64,000 nt of DNA from Boesenbergia rotunda (GCA_024364735.1 JAGFNQ010000960.1:324689-388688); one strand, 5' to 3'; shown: positions 34,856 to 47,486, numbered from the stretch's first letter. The notes: generated by a model from the letters alone, not told the origin. A program made the numbers and translations.

Positions 34856-37000
34856 TGTTGGGTTTGGCTTGGCGGGTTTCCTAAGCGAATACCTAGTCGA
34901 TCTGAGAGACCTCTCTATGCCTACGGATTAAAAATTAATCCGAGTGAAGAGCCGTCTCCCATCGACCATCTCGTGCCGTATCGAACGATTCAAATTGCAA
35001 CTTAGCCAATAACCAAAATTGGTATTGCAATTTGCTCGACCGTTCGACCGCGGAAAATGCGACGAGTTGATCGCAGGCTTTTGTGTTTATGGTCGGGGTC
35101 TAGTTAAATAATTATTGACTATGATTCACAATCAAAATAATTAAATAACAAACATGAAATGACGAGGTAAATAAGTAAAGCACAAAATACGAACACAAGG
35201 AGCCAGGGAAGAATATACCTTCCGTTACCTTACGATCTTCTACCGTATGACCCTCCCATCTTGGACGTCGTGTGGGCGACGATCTACCAAGAACCGTGGT
35301 CACCAAGTTGATCCCTTCTTCTTGAGCCAACTAATCCCTTACCAAAGGGATGCCGCCGGTTGCTCCTAGGAAGAAGATAATCCGAACACAAACCCTACTA
35401 ATCCTCTCCTCCAATACAAGCGAAGCGCCAGAAGATTACGTGAGCAATCTTCTAGCTCCCTTGCACGTCTTCTCCTCCGAATAGCAACCGAAGCACCAGA
35501 GGATTGCGTGGGCAACCCTCTTGCTACCACACGTTTTCTCCACCGAAGGTAAAAACTGCTCTTTGAGAAGTTCAATCTACGATGAGCAGATTTTCTCCAG
35601 CGAAGCAATTTCTTCTGCTCCAAGAATACAAATTGCCGACTCAAAAATTACCGTGAGCACGACAATTTTTTTTCTTCTTCTACCTCAATTGCTGAGGCAA
35701 TTATCGCCTTTTATAAATTGCCGTGAGTGAGGCAATTAAATTGCATGCCTTGCCATCATGTAATTAAATTGCTTGCTGTTGCATGCCATGCAATTAAATT
35801 GCATGTCTTGCCATGACAATTAAATTGCATGCATTGAATTAAATTGTCGTTGCATGCCTTGCAAAATTGCATGGATTTATTTGTTTTTCATCCAATTCAA
35901 TTAATTGCCACATGCAATTAATCGGTGGAAAAAAAACTGCTCCATTACCATTCTAATTGCATGTCGCATGCAATTAATTCGGTGGAGAAGAAATTGCTCT
36001 TACCGTTCGACATCTCACGAAGAGAGAGAGGAAAAACTTAGGATTTACTTGTGTTCCATTAGATCAATCATTAACCATCAACTTGGTTCCATACCACCAT
36101 GAGGTATTTATAGGGCTACGATAGGGACCATGAGGAGAAGTTGGATCTTGGCCTGCTAATGGACCCGGTCCATTAATGAGGATCCATTCCACTAAAGGAC
36201 CCTCATTGAATTACCTCACCAACTCCCATATTTACATATGGGCTCCACTTATTACAAGTCGTCCATCCTCCCGTGTTTAAGATTTCGAATGTCCGTTAAT
36301 TAATTAAATTACTGACAATTTAAATTAATTAACTTCTGGATCCTTGATTAGTACCACTCGACCTTATCATCATGCCGGATCAAATCCACCTGCAGGGTTT
36401 AGCATGATGAACCTTTCGAGCTCATCAAGGGGGCATCATCATCCTGACTCACCAGGACACGGATTCCGTCAATAATCATCGGCACATCATATTATTAATA
36501 TTATCTCCCAACTTACCGGGCCTATCGATCTAACAGAATAGATCTCGCCCATTGGTAAATCAAAGAAATAATAATTAATAATATATGCCCGATATTATTT
36601 CGGGATTAAGGGATCGTACTTCATAATAATATCTTGAGATCCTATCCAATTATCGAGTCAGTACAAATTGGATAACCTCGGGTTTTGGTCCTACCCAATG
36701 TACTCAAAGCACACTATTGTAATTCTATGGTCAAGACTAACCACACCTAATTACACTACAACCATCCCGATGGGTTGTCCAATTCCATCTCGGTTGTGGG
36801 CCTCTATTTATGCTAAGTAAGGAACCGATAACATGATCTTCCGTGTGACACCACACACCATGTTATCTACAATGAAAAACAACGGGACTTCGTGTATGTA
36901 CTAATATAAACAGACACCTAGTGTGGTTGTGATTCTCTTTTCAAAATAAAGATGTTCATATATATAAAAGAAGCATGTCTTTCAGTATACACATCTATCA
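34856..37000 (-). repeat. 5' LTR of element G
   Basis: 2145 bp with the same ends as the 27847-30043 LTR. TATAAATA lies at 36105-36112 on the minus strand. It differs from its partner by few substitutions and one missing ~51-bp repeat unit near 35750. Confidence 0.9.
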
Positions 37001-37005
37001 GGAAC

Positions 37006-39049
37006 CACACCAAGTTCCGAGACAAACTTCTTGATCCAGACTGCTTCTTTTGCTGCTTCCGAAGCCGCAATATATTCCGCTTCCATGGTAGAATCCGCTA
37101 CAGTGTCTTGCTTGGAACTCTTCCAACTTATTGCGCCTCCATTCAAAGTAAATACGTATCCAAGCTGAGATTTGGAGTCATCCTTATCTGTCTGGAAACT
37201 GGCATCTGTATACCCACGTATTACCATATCTCCTTCTCCATATATTAGGAACACATCCTTAGTTCTTCATAAGTACTTAAGGATTGTCTTGACAGCCGCC
37301 CAATGATCCATTCCTGGATCAGACTGGTATCTGCTCGTGACGCTCAGAGCATACGATACATCGGGCCTAGTACATAACATAGCATACATGATAGATCCTA
37401 TCGCGGATGCATAAGGAATCTTATTCATGCAAATCCTCTCGTCTTCTGTGCACGGACAAATAGACTTTGAAAGGTTGATCCCATGCCTGATGGGAAGGTA
37501 ACCTTTCTTGGATTCCGACATGCTAAACCTTTTTATCACTCGGTCTATATATGTAGACTGCGAAAGACCAAGCAACCGTTTTGATCTATCTCTATAGATT
37601 CTAATCCCAAGGATATAGGTTGCTTCTCCCAGGTCTTTCATGGAGAAAGTTTTGGACAACCAAATTTTAACCGACTGTAAGACTGATATATCGTTTCCTA
37701 TAAGTAATATGTCATCGATATATAATACTAGGAATACGACTGCACTCCCACTAACCTTCTTGTACACACAAGGTTCGTCAGGATTTGTGAGAAATCAAAC
37801 TCCTTGATTGTCTCATCAAAACGGATGTTCCAGCTCCAGGATGCTTGCTTTAGTCCATATATGGATCATCGAAGCTTGCATATTTTGGTTTTATCAACCG
37901 ATGTGAAACCTTCAGGTTGTATCATGTATACATCCTCAAGAAGGTTTATATTAAGGAAAGTTGTTTTCACATCCATTTGTCATATCTCATAATCATAATG
38001 AGCTGCTATGACCAGGAGCATCCGAATGGATTTAAGCATAGCTACTGGCGAATAGGTTTCGTCATAATCAATTCCTTGTTTCTGACGATATCCTTTTGCC
38101 ACTAATCTAGCCTTAAAGGTAACAACATTACCTTCCATGTCGGTTTTCTTCTTGAAAACCCACTTGCACCCTATGGGCTTAATCCCTTCAGGTGGGTTAA
38201 CCAAGTCCCATACTTGATTTTCGTACATGGAATCCATTTCCGACTTCATGGCTTCAAGCCATTTGTCCCTTTCTGAACTTTTCAGAACATCTTCATAACT
38301 GATAGGTTCGTCATCGCTTATGAGTAACACGTCGTTCGATTCACTTATGAGAAATCCGTATCTCTCTGGAATATTGTGTGTCCTATCAGACCTACGAAGA
38401 GGTGGTGTTGTTTTAGGTTCAACTGATAGCTCATCATTATGAGTTATTGGTTGTGGGTCTAGACTAGGTGTCTCTGTAATGTCTATTGGAGTTTCTTGAA
38501 CTTCATCAAGTTCAATGCCACTCCCACTGTTTTCTTGTAAAAGAAATTTTTTTTCCAGAAATACAGCATGCCTTGAAACAAATACCTTTTGTTCCAAGGG
38601 ATGATAGAATTGGTAACCCTTCGTTTCCTTAGGGTATCCAATAAATAGACATTTATCAGACTTAGCATCCAATTTGTCTGATACAGTCCGCTTCACATAA
38701 GCAGGACAACCCCATATTTAAGGTGAGTTTAGTGAGGTTTCTTACTATTCCACATCTCGTATGGAGTAGTAGAGACTACCTTGGTCGGGACTCTGTTTAG
38801 CAAGTAAACATCTGTCTTAAGCGCATAGCCCCAAAAGGATTTTGGAAGAGTTGCATGATTCATCATAGATCTAACCATGTCCATCAAGGTTCGGTTACGC
38901 CTCTCAGATACACCATTATGCTGTGGTGTATATGGCAGAGTCCATTGAGACAATATCCAATTGTCCCTAAGATAATCTTGAAACTCTTGACTTAAGTATT
39001 CACCACCCCGATCGGATCGAAGTATCTTAATACTTTTGCCAAGCTGTTT
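37006..39049 (-). pseudogene. pol: Element F pol: integrase end, RT and RNase H
   Basis: On the minus strand, 38953-38729 encodes the integrase C-part (TPQHNGVSERRNRTLMDMV and FWGYALKTDVYLLNR). 38696-37980 carries the integrase tail and RT N-terminus (CKWVFKKKTD, RLVAKGYRQKQGIDYDE). A TGA stands at the Trp codon before QMDVKTTF. Damaged coding follows, then RT with YIDDILLIGND (37767-37267) and RNase H (37254-37006; ASFQTDKDDSKSQ, MEAEYIAAS). Reading then jumps to 27846 across element G. Gag, protease and the integrase front are absent because the sequence switches at the N at 39050 to another element. Confidence 0.85.
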
Positions 39050-39050
39050 N
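39050..39050. other. Single ambiguous base (N) at a junction of two elements
   Basis: Only N in the window. To its left is the integrase of element F; to its right the integrase of the SIRE-like element H, both on the minus strand. The frames do not belong together, so this is either an assembly join or a rearrangement. Confidence 0.9.
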
Positions 39051-39666
39051 GGTGTTTAGGATATGGACTTTGCATCCAAAGACTCTTAGGTAGTGTAGGT
39101 TTGGGAGTCTATGGTAGTACAGTTCATAGGGGGTTTTGTTGTGTCGCTTATTAATCAAAACCCTATTTTGGATATAACAGGCTGTACTAGTTGCTTCTGC
39201 CCAGAACTGGTTTGCTAGTTTAAACTCGTTGAGCATAGCCCTAGCGGCTTCTTGTAGTGTTCTATTCCTTCGCTCAACTATCCCATTTTGTTGGGGGGTT
39301 CTAGGACATGAAAATTCATGTAAATACCCATTTACCTTACAGAATTCTCAAATTTGTGATTTTCAAACTCTCCCCCGTGATCACTCCTAAGTCTTTTAAT
39401 TTTAGTGTCATTTTGATTTTCAATTAGTTTACAGAATTCAATAAATAGATTTAGGGTTTCATCTTTGGTTTTTAGGAACCTAACCCAGGTAAATCTAGAG
39501 TAATCATCAACTATTACTAAGCAGTATCGGTTCCCGCTTAGTGACTTGGCTCCATGTGAATCAAATAGGTCAAGGTGCAGGAGCTCAAGTGTGGTTTGAG
39601 TTAAATCAGACTGAATTAGTTTGTGATTGGATTTGGTTTGCTTACCTTGATTACATGATTCACATA
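39051..39666 (-). pseudogene. pol: Integrase of element H, broken
   Basis: The minus strand encodes LDLFDSHGAKSLSGNRYCLV, then VDDYSRFTWVRFLKTKDET and RLRSDHGGEFEN in one frame, after which a frameshift moves into the TACYIQNRVLINKRHNKTPY region, cut at the N. The DDE-type core (Asp in the D-L-F-D region, Asp in RSDHGG) is recognisable. It corresponds to 8092-8700 of element B but with fewer stops. Confidence 0.75.
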
Positions 39667-40158
39667 TTAGGTTTTCATTATTTTTGATTTGGGGATACCT
39701 TTGATTAAGCCAAGTTGGGTAATTTTTGAGATAGTTCTTAAATTGGTATGTCCTAATCTCCTATGCCAGAGGTTTGATTGTTCTAATTGTGTTAACATAC
39801 ATTTGGGTATAATAGGAAGATTTATAGTGTATACATTGTTTTTCCTAGTGCCCTTAAGTATGATTTCTGAGTCTTGTTCATTTTTAATTAGGCAGTTGGA
39901 ACTGTTGAAAGTTACTCTATAACCCGAATCACATAACTGACTTATGCTAAGCAAGTTAAAATTAAAGTTTTCAACCAATAGAACTTTCTTAATAATGAAA
40001 TCAGATTTAAGCTCAATGTTACCTGACCCAATTACCTTGAGTGTGGCATTATTGCCAAATGCTACTGAGCCTAGGTTTTTGAGTTTGAGCTTGGTGAACT
40101 TCAATTTATCTCCAGTCATGTGTCTGGAGCAACCGCTATCCAACATCCATTGGTCCAA
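39667..40158 (-). pseudogene. pol: Protease and GAG-pre-integrase segment of element H
   Basis: The open frame starts DQWMLDSGCSRHMTGDKLKF with the aspartic protease DSG, followed by the LLSISQLCDSGY segment and the zinc-binding LWHRRLGHTNLR of the pre-integrase domain. It is cleaner than the copy at 7585-8091 in element B, with which it agrees at most positions. It is an internal part of gag-pol and has no start of its own. Confidence 0.8.
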
Positions 40159-40834
40159 ATCTTTATATTCCTACGCATAAAGATCTTCTTGATTTGGGAT
40201 CCAATTAGAATCAGGAATAGCTTAAATTGAGTTTCACTGCCTAGTCTGTCTCACCCGAATCTAGGGTTTTCAATCACGTTAACCTTATAGGTTTCGTGAG
40301 ACAGGTTTAGATTAGAAAAATTTTTGAAAAGTTTTGATTAAGTTTGAAAACTTAATTAATTTTTAAACAAAATTTAAAAGAAGTTTAAATCTATAAATAA
40401 CTGAATTTTTGTACTAGATTCGAATTTGACAAAAATAATTTGAATTGAATTTCAGAAATTGGCTTCCAGGTCTTGGCGAGGCACTAGGACCTTCTTTGGC
40501 CGTAGCCTTATGGGATCATCCACCCTTTCCTTGACAAAGCCTTTTAATGAAATTTCATTTTCAAAATTATTATTTGAAAAATTTCTGGTCTAACTAGTTT
40601 AAGTTTTTGGATCGGTAGCTTCGGCTAGTTTTACCAGTCTAAAGAGACCAAGTGAACTTGATCTTATTAGAATTGGTTTCCCTAACGTACTATCATCTCA
40701 CCTCTACCCAATACTATGTTGTCAAATTTCAGCTAAGTTTGTTTTAGTCCTTAAACTAACCTAAGTCTAAGCATGGTAAATTGTAGAAATTAAATAGACA
40801 ATCAAACAAGCAGTTTCAATCAAGAAATACAAGT
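40159..40834 (-). other. Gag-protease spacer of element H
   Basis: Noncoding, homologous to 6884-7584 of element B in the opposite orientation. I see nothing else in it. Confidence 0.5.
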
Positions 40835-42196
40835 TTATCTAATAATGAAAATAGTTTTCAGTTTGGCTCCCCCTGGACTAAAGTCACGGTGATGATTAGG
40901 CAAGATGTGAATCTTGTCCTTGGGGATCCAATACTGATTTGATCCAGTTGGTTTGTTCAGGCAGTAGTTTAGGTACCCATGCTGAATTTTGCCTCTGGAC
41001 TGATTCAGTACAGCCAAATATGATCTTTGTCGGGATTTGGTTCGGTAGCCAAGTCCAGATCGATTTAGAACGGACTTCTGTTTCCCAAGAATCATGTCAA
41101 GATTTTGGAACAGAAGTGAATCGTTCTAGGGGCTGATCTAAGATCCTTAACCTGAGTTTTCAGGGAGGAGTTTTCCTTTTCAAGTTTTTCCAACTTGAGT
41201 GGGAGTTCCTTCCTGAACCTTCTCGGTTTGAGGGTTTAGAGTCAGCTCCCTCTTCAGGAGTTTTTACTTCCTGTCGGAGGGATTCGACCCAGAGTTTGGG
41301 CATTTTTGCCAAATCACGAGAAAGAAAAGAAATCAATTCAGTTAACTGTAATCTATTAAAATCAGTTACCTTAATTTCTCCGTCTTCTGTGAAGGTCAGC
41401 TCGTCGTCCTCTTGTTCTGATTCTAACTCGGTTTCGACTGAGCGGTCAGAGCTAGGAGATTGGACTGGGGTGCCTCTGTCTCTTCTTTCTGAGGAAGACT
41501 CGTCCCAGGTTGCTTGGAGCGCCTTCTTTCTTCTCGTTTTCTTGGACTCTTTCAGATTTGGACACTCTGTCTTGTAGTGGCCCTTCTTCTTGCACTCGTA
41601 GCAGGTTACATTAGGCTTGTTCGTGGTTCAACTGGTTCGTCTTTTCTTCGGCGGTTTTCCGTTTGTTGGTTCGGTTCTTCAGCTCCTTGTAGTAGCTTCG
41701 AGCGAGCCGGACTAGCTTAGTTTGATCTCCTTCTTCATCTTTTGAGTCTGAGGTCAGACTCAGGTTCAGGTTCAGTTTTCTTCTTCGTTGTCTTTAGATT
41801 TTACCTGCAATGAAAGCGATACCTTTTTCGACCGAATTGGTGTTAGTCTGTTCGTGCAGTTCTAGTTCAGAAAATAATTCATCTAGTTTTATTTTAGAAA
41901 GATCCCTGGATACCTTGTATGCATTACCATAGATGCCCCAAGGTATTTCTTGGAATGCGTTTAGAGCATACATTATTAGGTCACGGTTTTCGACCTTATG
42001 ACCTATTGCGTGAAGACCGTTCATTACCTCTTGGATTCGTGCGTGGAGCTGGGCTGCTGTTTCGTTGTCGGCCATCTTGATGGTGTAGAGCTTGTTCAGT
42101 AGCAGATCCCTTTTGCTGATCCTGGTGTCTGAGTCCCTTCATGCAGCTCGATCAGTTTCGTCCATAGCTCTTTTGCACTGTTGAAGGGGCCCACTC
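40835..42196 (-). pseudogene. gag: Gag of element H, middle and C-terminal part
   Basis: 42075-41794 encodes a gag segment (ETAAQLHARIQEVMNGLHAI, then LDELFSELELHEQTNTN). It is followed by a frameshifted basic/acidic region with a zinc-knuckle remnant near 41600, and by a C-terminal stretch (41095-40835; MILGKQKSVLNRSGLGY). It corresponds to 3181-6883 of element B minus the solo LTR there. Several shifts around 41100-41790 break it. The N-terminus continues beyond the CACTA element at 47487. Confidence 0.75.
42194..42196. other. Left target-site duplication (CTC) of CACTA 42197-47486
   Basis: CTC here is repeated at 47487-47489. The gag text joins smoothly across the site when compared with the uninterrupted gag of element B (around 3085-3105). 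Confidence 0.8.
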
Positions 42197-43159
42197 CACT
42201 ACAAGAAAAAATGCTTTTAATGACATTGAAAAGTGTCATCATATATTACTTATGATGACATTTTTGATATAGTGACATTAAGTTAAATGTCCTCTATAGT
42301 GATGTCGTCTAAAGTCTTATCACTTATGACAATTCTTAATGTCACTATAAAATACAAATAGTGAAACACTAATAGCATAAATAATTATTATAGTGACAAA
42401 AAATAATGTCACTATAAAATTTATAATGACATTTATATATGTCGCTTTATTATAGTAATGATGACAAATTTGTATGTCCTTTAAAATTATTTATCAAGAC
42501 AATTATAAGTGTCTTGAATTTTATTTATAATCATAATAAAAAATGTCACTAATGATAGGTTATAAAGTTAATTTAAAATGCCTCGTTATGTAATTTATAG
42601 TGACGCATATAAATGTTTGCTAGATTAGTCTATAAGAACATTTAAAATTATCATTAATAGTTATTTATTATGACATTTTGAAATATCTTCATATGAGTTT
42701 TATATGATATTTTTATCTACATGATTTAGTATTCTATTGTGACATAAAATATCATATATTAATAAATATCTCACTCATTTTCAATATTTTCATGATATAA
42801 ATATTTACACATATAAATAATTAACATAACTCAAATAAAATTTTAAATTAAAATTAAAGTGCTAATCAATAATTATCAATTTTTTTTGCAATACAAGACT
42901 GTCAAATTGATCACCTCAAAAAATATATATGCACTAATCACAATCACAAATATACCCAATGTATTTAGTTTAAGAACTAGCAAAAAATTAAATCTCTCCT
43001 AAAGCAATACATAACCAACTTCCAAACTTTGCTGCATCTTCAATCTTCAACCATCACATCTTGAACAAAATACAATATTCTTGTCACCTACAAAAAAAAT
43101 CATATATTAATTGTGTAAATGAAATAAAATTAAAACAAACAAATCTCGACAGTACTGAT

Positions 43160-43337
43160 ATTGGCTCTCCAAAAAAACTCATTGATCTTGATAAGTGAAA
43201 GATGTCATTCAGATTTGCCAAATCTGAAAGATATCTATTCATATCACTATTGGCTCTCCAAAAAACTCATTGATCTTGATAAGTGAAAGATGTCCTTCAG
43301 ATTTGCCAAATCTGAAAGATATCTATTCATATCGCTA
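43160..43337. repeat. 89-bp direct tandem repeat
   Basis: Two near-identical copies starting TTGGCTCTCC at 43161 and 43250, inside the CACTA element; almost no divergence, so a recent duplication. Confidence 0.8.
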
Positions 43338-44737
43338 TTTAAGTTTCTTCATATACACTATTACAAGCAAAATCACATAGATGCACATGACAATGAAAAA
43401 AGAAGCTAGGCATGAATGAATGCAATTAAACTGATATATATGGTTTATGGCTTGTCAAATGAATTCCATGGCTCACGTACAGAAAGACTCATATGCACAA
43501 TAACTTTTATTGTTATATTTAAACACCGTGCATCACTGTTTGTTTTCACTGTCTGCTAGCTCCAATTATTATAACAAAAAGTTTTTAATTCTTTGTTACT
43601 TCAAGAGCTATGCCAGTGTGAATCTGGTAGCAACAAATCAAATTAATTAATATATTCTAGCTAGTCTCCATCTGTAGTTGGTGCGAGACAGTGAAACTGA
43701 TGATGACATCAATGTGTTTAGGTATGTAGTTGCGTTGTCAAACTGAAGGTAAAGCATGATCGATCATCCTCATCCATGCAATAACAAACAAAGAAAAGTT
43801 TTGGCAATCTAAAGATGTTTTACCTCCTGTACAAGCAAACCAAGAAGGTTGCTAGCTAACTAGCTGTTTCATTAATTTCACTGACTGTATCTCTATATCT
43901 ATAGATATATATATAGATTTACACAGGGTAGAGTAGAGATTTTCACAACAAGCCAAAAGGCATGAAGAGAGATTCGTTCAATTTGATCACCAAGTCGATC
44001 AATCAAGAAATAACTTTGTGAATCTAAACATGCTTATCTTGGAGATAAATCTATTTTCTTTAGGAGATAGACATTTATGGTAATGTTTTTCCAATCTAAA
44101 ACTGAAATTTCTCCCAAGAAAAGATGCACTATTGTAAAATAAATCTTTTGTTATCTTGTTCATTGTCAACAAGTCCTGGAAGCTAGTTAGTAAATGTTTG
44201 TGACATCAGGTAATCTTTATGCTATGTGGTGAAAGAGTTGTACTCTACTAAGATGGTGTTGATGTTCAGTAGCCTTGTGATATGGTAGATCAGTTACATG
44301 CCCTAGAGTGTTTTCAAACTTTGTCATTTTGTAATTTTGTCTAGCTTGTAGATAAATTCATACCACAAATACCCAATCTACATGAATCAAAGTATACTTT
44401 TCTTTCTTTATTGAAGGAAGTGGTCAACCAAACCAGAGTTAGGGTTTCAATACTAACCAACAAGGATGATGAGGCTATGATTGTCTTTATGTACAATTTC
44501 CTTCTAGTTTCAGATTCCTCGAGCTTCTCCATCCATCTTGCAACCTATTTTTGGACATGAAATACAAGCTGCTTTAGGAGGAAAAAAACTATATAGAACA
44601 TCAAAGTTAAGAGTAAACCAGAATATCAAAAATTATCACAATTTCAATTAATATGGAAATATGTCAAACTTATAACTTCTTTAGAATAGTTCATGAGCTT
44701 CAAGTGTAGAGATGAACAGAATGAACATAGAAAATTT

Positions 44738-45000
44738 ACCAAAGTTAGTAACCAAGTCTTGATCCATATGACACCTTGAGGTTTCAGATCTTAGGGAGCT
44801 GGATGCAGGAATTCTGTTTTTTGAGCCAATGTGTATAACAAGCTCAGTACTTCTTGTTGTCTCCGCCTCAATTGTACTTTTAGCAGAACATTCCTTAAAA
44901 CGAAGACGTTGTGATTTGTTGCTCTTTATTTTGAGTTTATGTAAGGTGGAGGATGAAATTATATCTGAACCATCATGTATGAAGATTTATCTCACTGACA
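44738..45000 (-). pseudogene. Captured exon, probably from a plant PHD-finger gene
   Basis: On the minus strand an 80-codon open stretch reads through SDIISSSTLHKLKIKSNK, then STELVIHIGSKNR and LRSETSRC. It lacks a start because it is an internal exon. From memory, the VIHxGxxNR and SPRSExSSC-like pieces resemble the region after the PHD finger of a plant nuclear PHD protein family; this is not verified. It lies downstream of the zinc-finger exon at 45132-45210, in the expected order. No function is expected from this fragment alone. Confidence 0.45.
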
Positions 45001-45131
45001 TTCTGATTTCTTAGACTTCTCTCTAGTGATGTCAACTCATTCTGTCCTTCAAGTTTAGGATCTTAGCCAGGAACGCAAGACTATTAAACCAAGCATGATA
45101 AAAGTTAAGTCTTGCAAACAACGGATAATAC

Positions 45132-45210
45132 CTGGTAACAATCATCACGGCATGCAGCACATTGATATTGTAGATTTTGATCTGTTTGGAACTCCTGATA
45201 CTTTTCATCA
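45132..45210 (-). pseudogene. Captured PHD-finger exon
   Basis: The minus strand has an acceptor-like TTATGCAG|, a 79-base exon and a donor-like CAG|GTATT. The exon encodes DEKYQEFQTDQNL followed by YQCAACRDDCYQ. The CxxC plus following Cys resembles the last zinc ligands of a PHD finger in plant chromatin-associated proteins. Only the end of the finger is present. Retained splice borders suggest genomic capture by the CACTA element. Another zinc-finger family cannot be excluded. Confidence 0.5.
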
Positions 45211-46269
45211 CTGCATAACAAGGAAAAAGGAAATGCTAAAACATGAGTTATCATTATCTAAGAAAAGAAAGGTCCTCCAACATGAGAAATGGTAGTATTC
45301 ACTGGACATTGCACAAGTTTATGATAAAATAAATTGCAAATCAGGAAAGTTGCCAAAAGCCTGGAACTCGATTACAATGATTGAATCATTCATTGCTCCA
45401 TCTAGCTGTTTTTTTTTCTTTTCAAAATAGCAGCAACAAAAAAGCCTACCTCTTGTTATATGTTTCACAGGACCAGCTCCAAGTACATCATGGTCCAATA
45501 AAAGAACTAAAGACGCATAAACCATAGGTACCAAGATCCCATTTAAAAATCAGAGTCATTATGGATATGAATACACTTTTAGTAAGGAGAAAAGGACCAA
45601 ATTTATCAAAAACTAAGATTATGGAAGGATTCACAATTAAGTGCTGCTCATGAAAAAACCAAGATTGGAAATACAAGATAAATAATAAGTTATCTGAATT
45701 AAACATCTTGCAATTATTGATGAATAGTCCAGTAATCTGAATTTAACTGTTAAATGGTTGATGTCGAAGAACAAGATAAATACTAAGTTTTCATGATAGT
45801 ATTGATAGAACAAGATAACAAAAAAAATCCAAGAGCAAGGATAACAAATGACATTGAAAGAACAAGTTAACAACAACAGGAGCGAATAGCATATATGAAT
45901 AGACTATGTATTAGTTAAAGCATAAAGGATGAAAGAAATAAACTAAAAGGAACAGGTCATCATATAATTCCATCACTGAGGCATATTCCAATTAACAAAA
46001 CTTAGTTAAACATAATATCACCCTTCCAAAGAATTTTACTTAAAATATAGATGACAATCTCAAGGTGCATATGGTTATTGGGAAATCAAAATGAAATACA
46101 AGTACAATTTCAAAACAGTGTGTCATCTAACAAAGATGAAACTTCTATGACATATATGAGCTTCTAGTGGAGGTTTAACTACATATTAGATGGACTAAAT
46201 TTAAATTTACAAGTGCATAATTTAGGACTAGCATACTCCAAAAGAACAAAGATAGACATTTAAAGATAA

Positions 46270-46570
46270 CAGCATTTAGGTATGCTTTAGGAAAAAAATT
46301 CGAAGAAAAAAGTCAGAGATATAAGTATTAAGCATGGAAAACGATGCCCTAGGTATGGTTTAGACAAAAAAAATCAAAGAAAAAAGTAAGAGATACAAGT
46401 ATTAAGCATGGAAAATTATGCCCATTTAGGTATGCTTTAGTCAAAAGAAAAATCGAAGAAAAAAGCAAAACGATGCCCATTTCAAACGATCGCCATATGT
46501 AGGTATGCTTTAGTCAAAAAAAATGGAAGAAAAAAGTAAAGCGATGCCCATTTCAAACGATCACCATATG
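46270..46570. repeat. Tandem array of 60-85-bp units in CACTA element
   Basis: Four imperfect units beginning near GGTATGCTTTAG and containing a GAAGAAAAAAG stretch and ATGCCCATTT. It is noncoding. Confidence 0.7.
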
Positions 46571-46950
46571 CTTCATGTTTCTTAGATCATTAAAGAAGAA
46601 AATGAAAGGTAACAAGGAAAGAGCAGATGACGGCGAGAAATCGTGCAGTAGAGGCAATATTGAGGAGGAATCCTGGTAGAGGAGCGGCGACGACGAGAGC
46701 AGGTGACGGATGAGAAAAGGAGTGCGAAGCGAGGCGATGGTGGGTGCGTCGGCAGAAATCGGCTTCCGCTCGCGACAAGGTAGGAGGAGCGCCGCGCGTG
46801 GGGAGGTGCGCGTGTGGCGAGGAGGGTCGAGTAGGGTAGATGACCGTACTAATGGGGAGGCGCGCGAGTAGGGCAAACCGCGTTGGTGGGCAGACGGTGT
46901 GGCGGGGAGGATCGCCGCGCGTGGGAGGCGCTCGCGCAGCCTAGACCACG

Positions 46951-47090
46951 CTGGTGGAGGTGCGCTGGTTGGAGGCGCTCACGTAGGGGGAGGGCCGATC
47001 GAGCAGGGAGTGAGGGCACGCTAGTGGAGGTGCGCTGGTTGGAGGCACTCGCGTAGGTGGAGGGGCGATCGAGCAGGGAGCGAGGGAGAA
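46951..47090. repeat. 70-bp GC-rich tandem duplication
   Basis: Two copies (46951-47020, 47021-47090) beginning CTGGTGGAGG/CTAGTGGAGG. They lie in the GC-rich flank of the CACTA element; the minus-strand ORFs here are probably compositional, although a captured 5' UTR is possible. Confidence 0.75.
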
Positions 47091-47486
47091 AGGAGGGACG
47101 ACGCACTAAGGATTGCGCGCTGCAATTTAGGGTTCGGCGCTGGCGGGCGAGCGAAATATTATTGGTGTTGTATTTGTTCGCGGTGTAATTTGTTCGCGCG
47201 ATTAAGTTGGAGAAGGAGCAGGCGATTAAGATTTGGGTAAATTGTCCCGCAATTTGTTCGCGAGGTTAAATAATTTGGAAAAAGTTTAATTAAACAAATT
47301 AAATAATCTATTTTAATAAAAAAATATTTAGGTTTATAAGGACATTTATAGAATATGTCATGATAAAAGATTTAATCACATACTTTATTTATAAAATTAA
47401 TAAGTGTCATTATAATTAGTTTATAATGACATTTACTATTAAGTGTCACAAAGAAAATGTCACAATAGGTGTTTTTTCTTGTAGTG

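Larger units (their letters stand above)
27847..37000 (-). mobile_element. Complete copia retrotransposon G (Angela/Tork-like), young insertion
   Basis: 9154 bp with two long LTRs (27847-30043 and 34856-37000), a perfect GGAAC target duplication, a tRNA-iMet primer site (34841-34855, minus), gag-pol on the minus strand (33984 to 30059) and a polypurine tract (30044-30060). It sits inside the RNase H gene of element F. The LTRs differ by roughly one base per hundred in the parts compared by eye, plus one repeat-unit indel, so the insertion is recent compared with its surroundings. Gag-pol has four visible lesions. Confidence 0.92.
42197..47486. mobile_element. Non-autonomous CACTA transposon with probable PHD-finger gene fragments
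   Basis: 5290 bp with perfect inverted ends CACTACAAGAAAAAA and a CTC target duplication. Subterminal regions (42220-42760 and 47340-47465) are packed with GACATT/AATGTC words in both orientations. There is no transposase. The interior holds exon-like minus-strand pieces (44738-45000; 45132-45210), an 89-bp direct repeat (43160-43337), a tandem array (46270-46570) and a GC-rich block (46650-47110). The ends differ from the CACTAGT family, so it is a second CACTA family. Confidence 0.88.

Noticed and set aside
46553..47106. Minus-strand Arg/Ser/Pro-rich ORFs as a gene
   Set aside because: GC-rich duplicated sequence in a CACTA flank; no recognisable domain.
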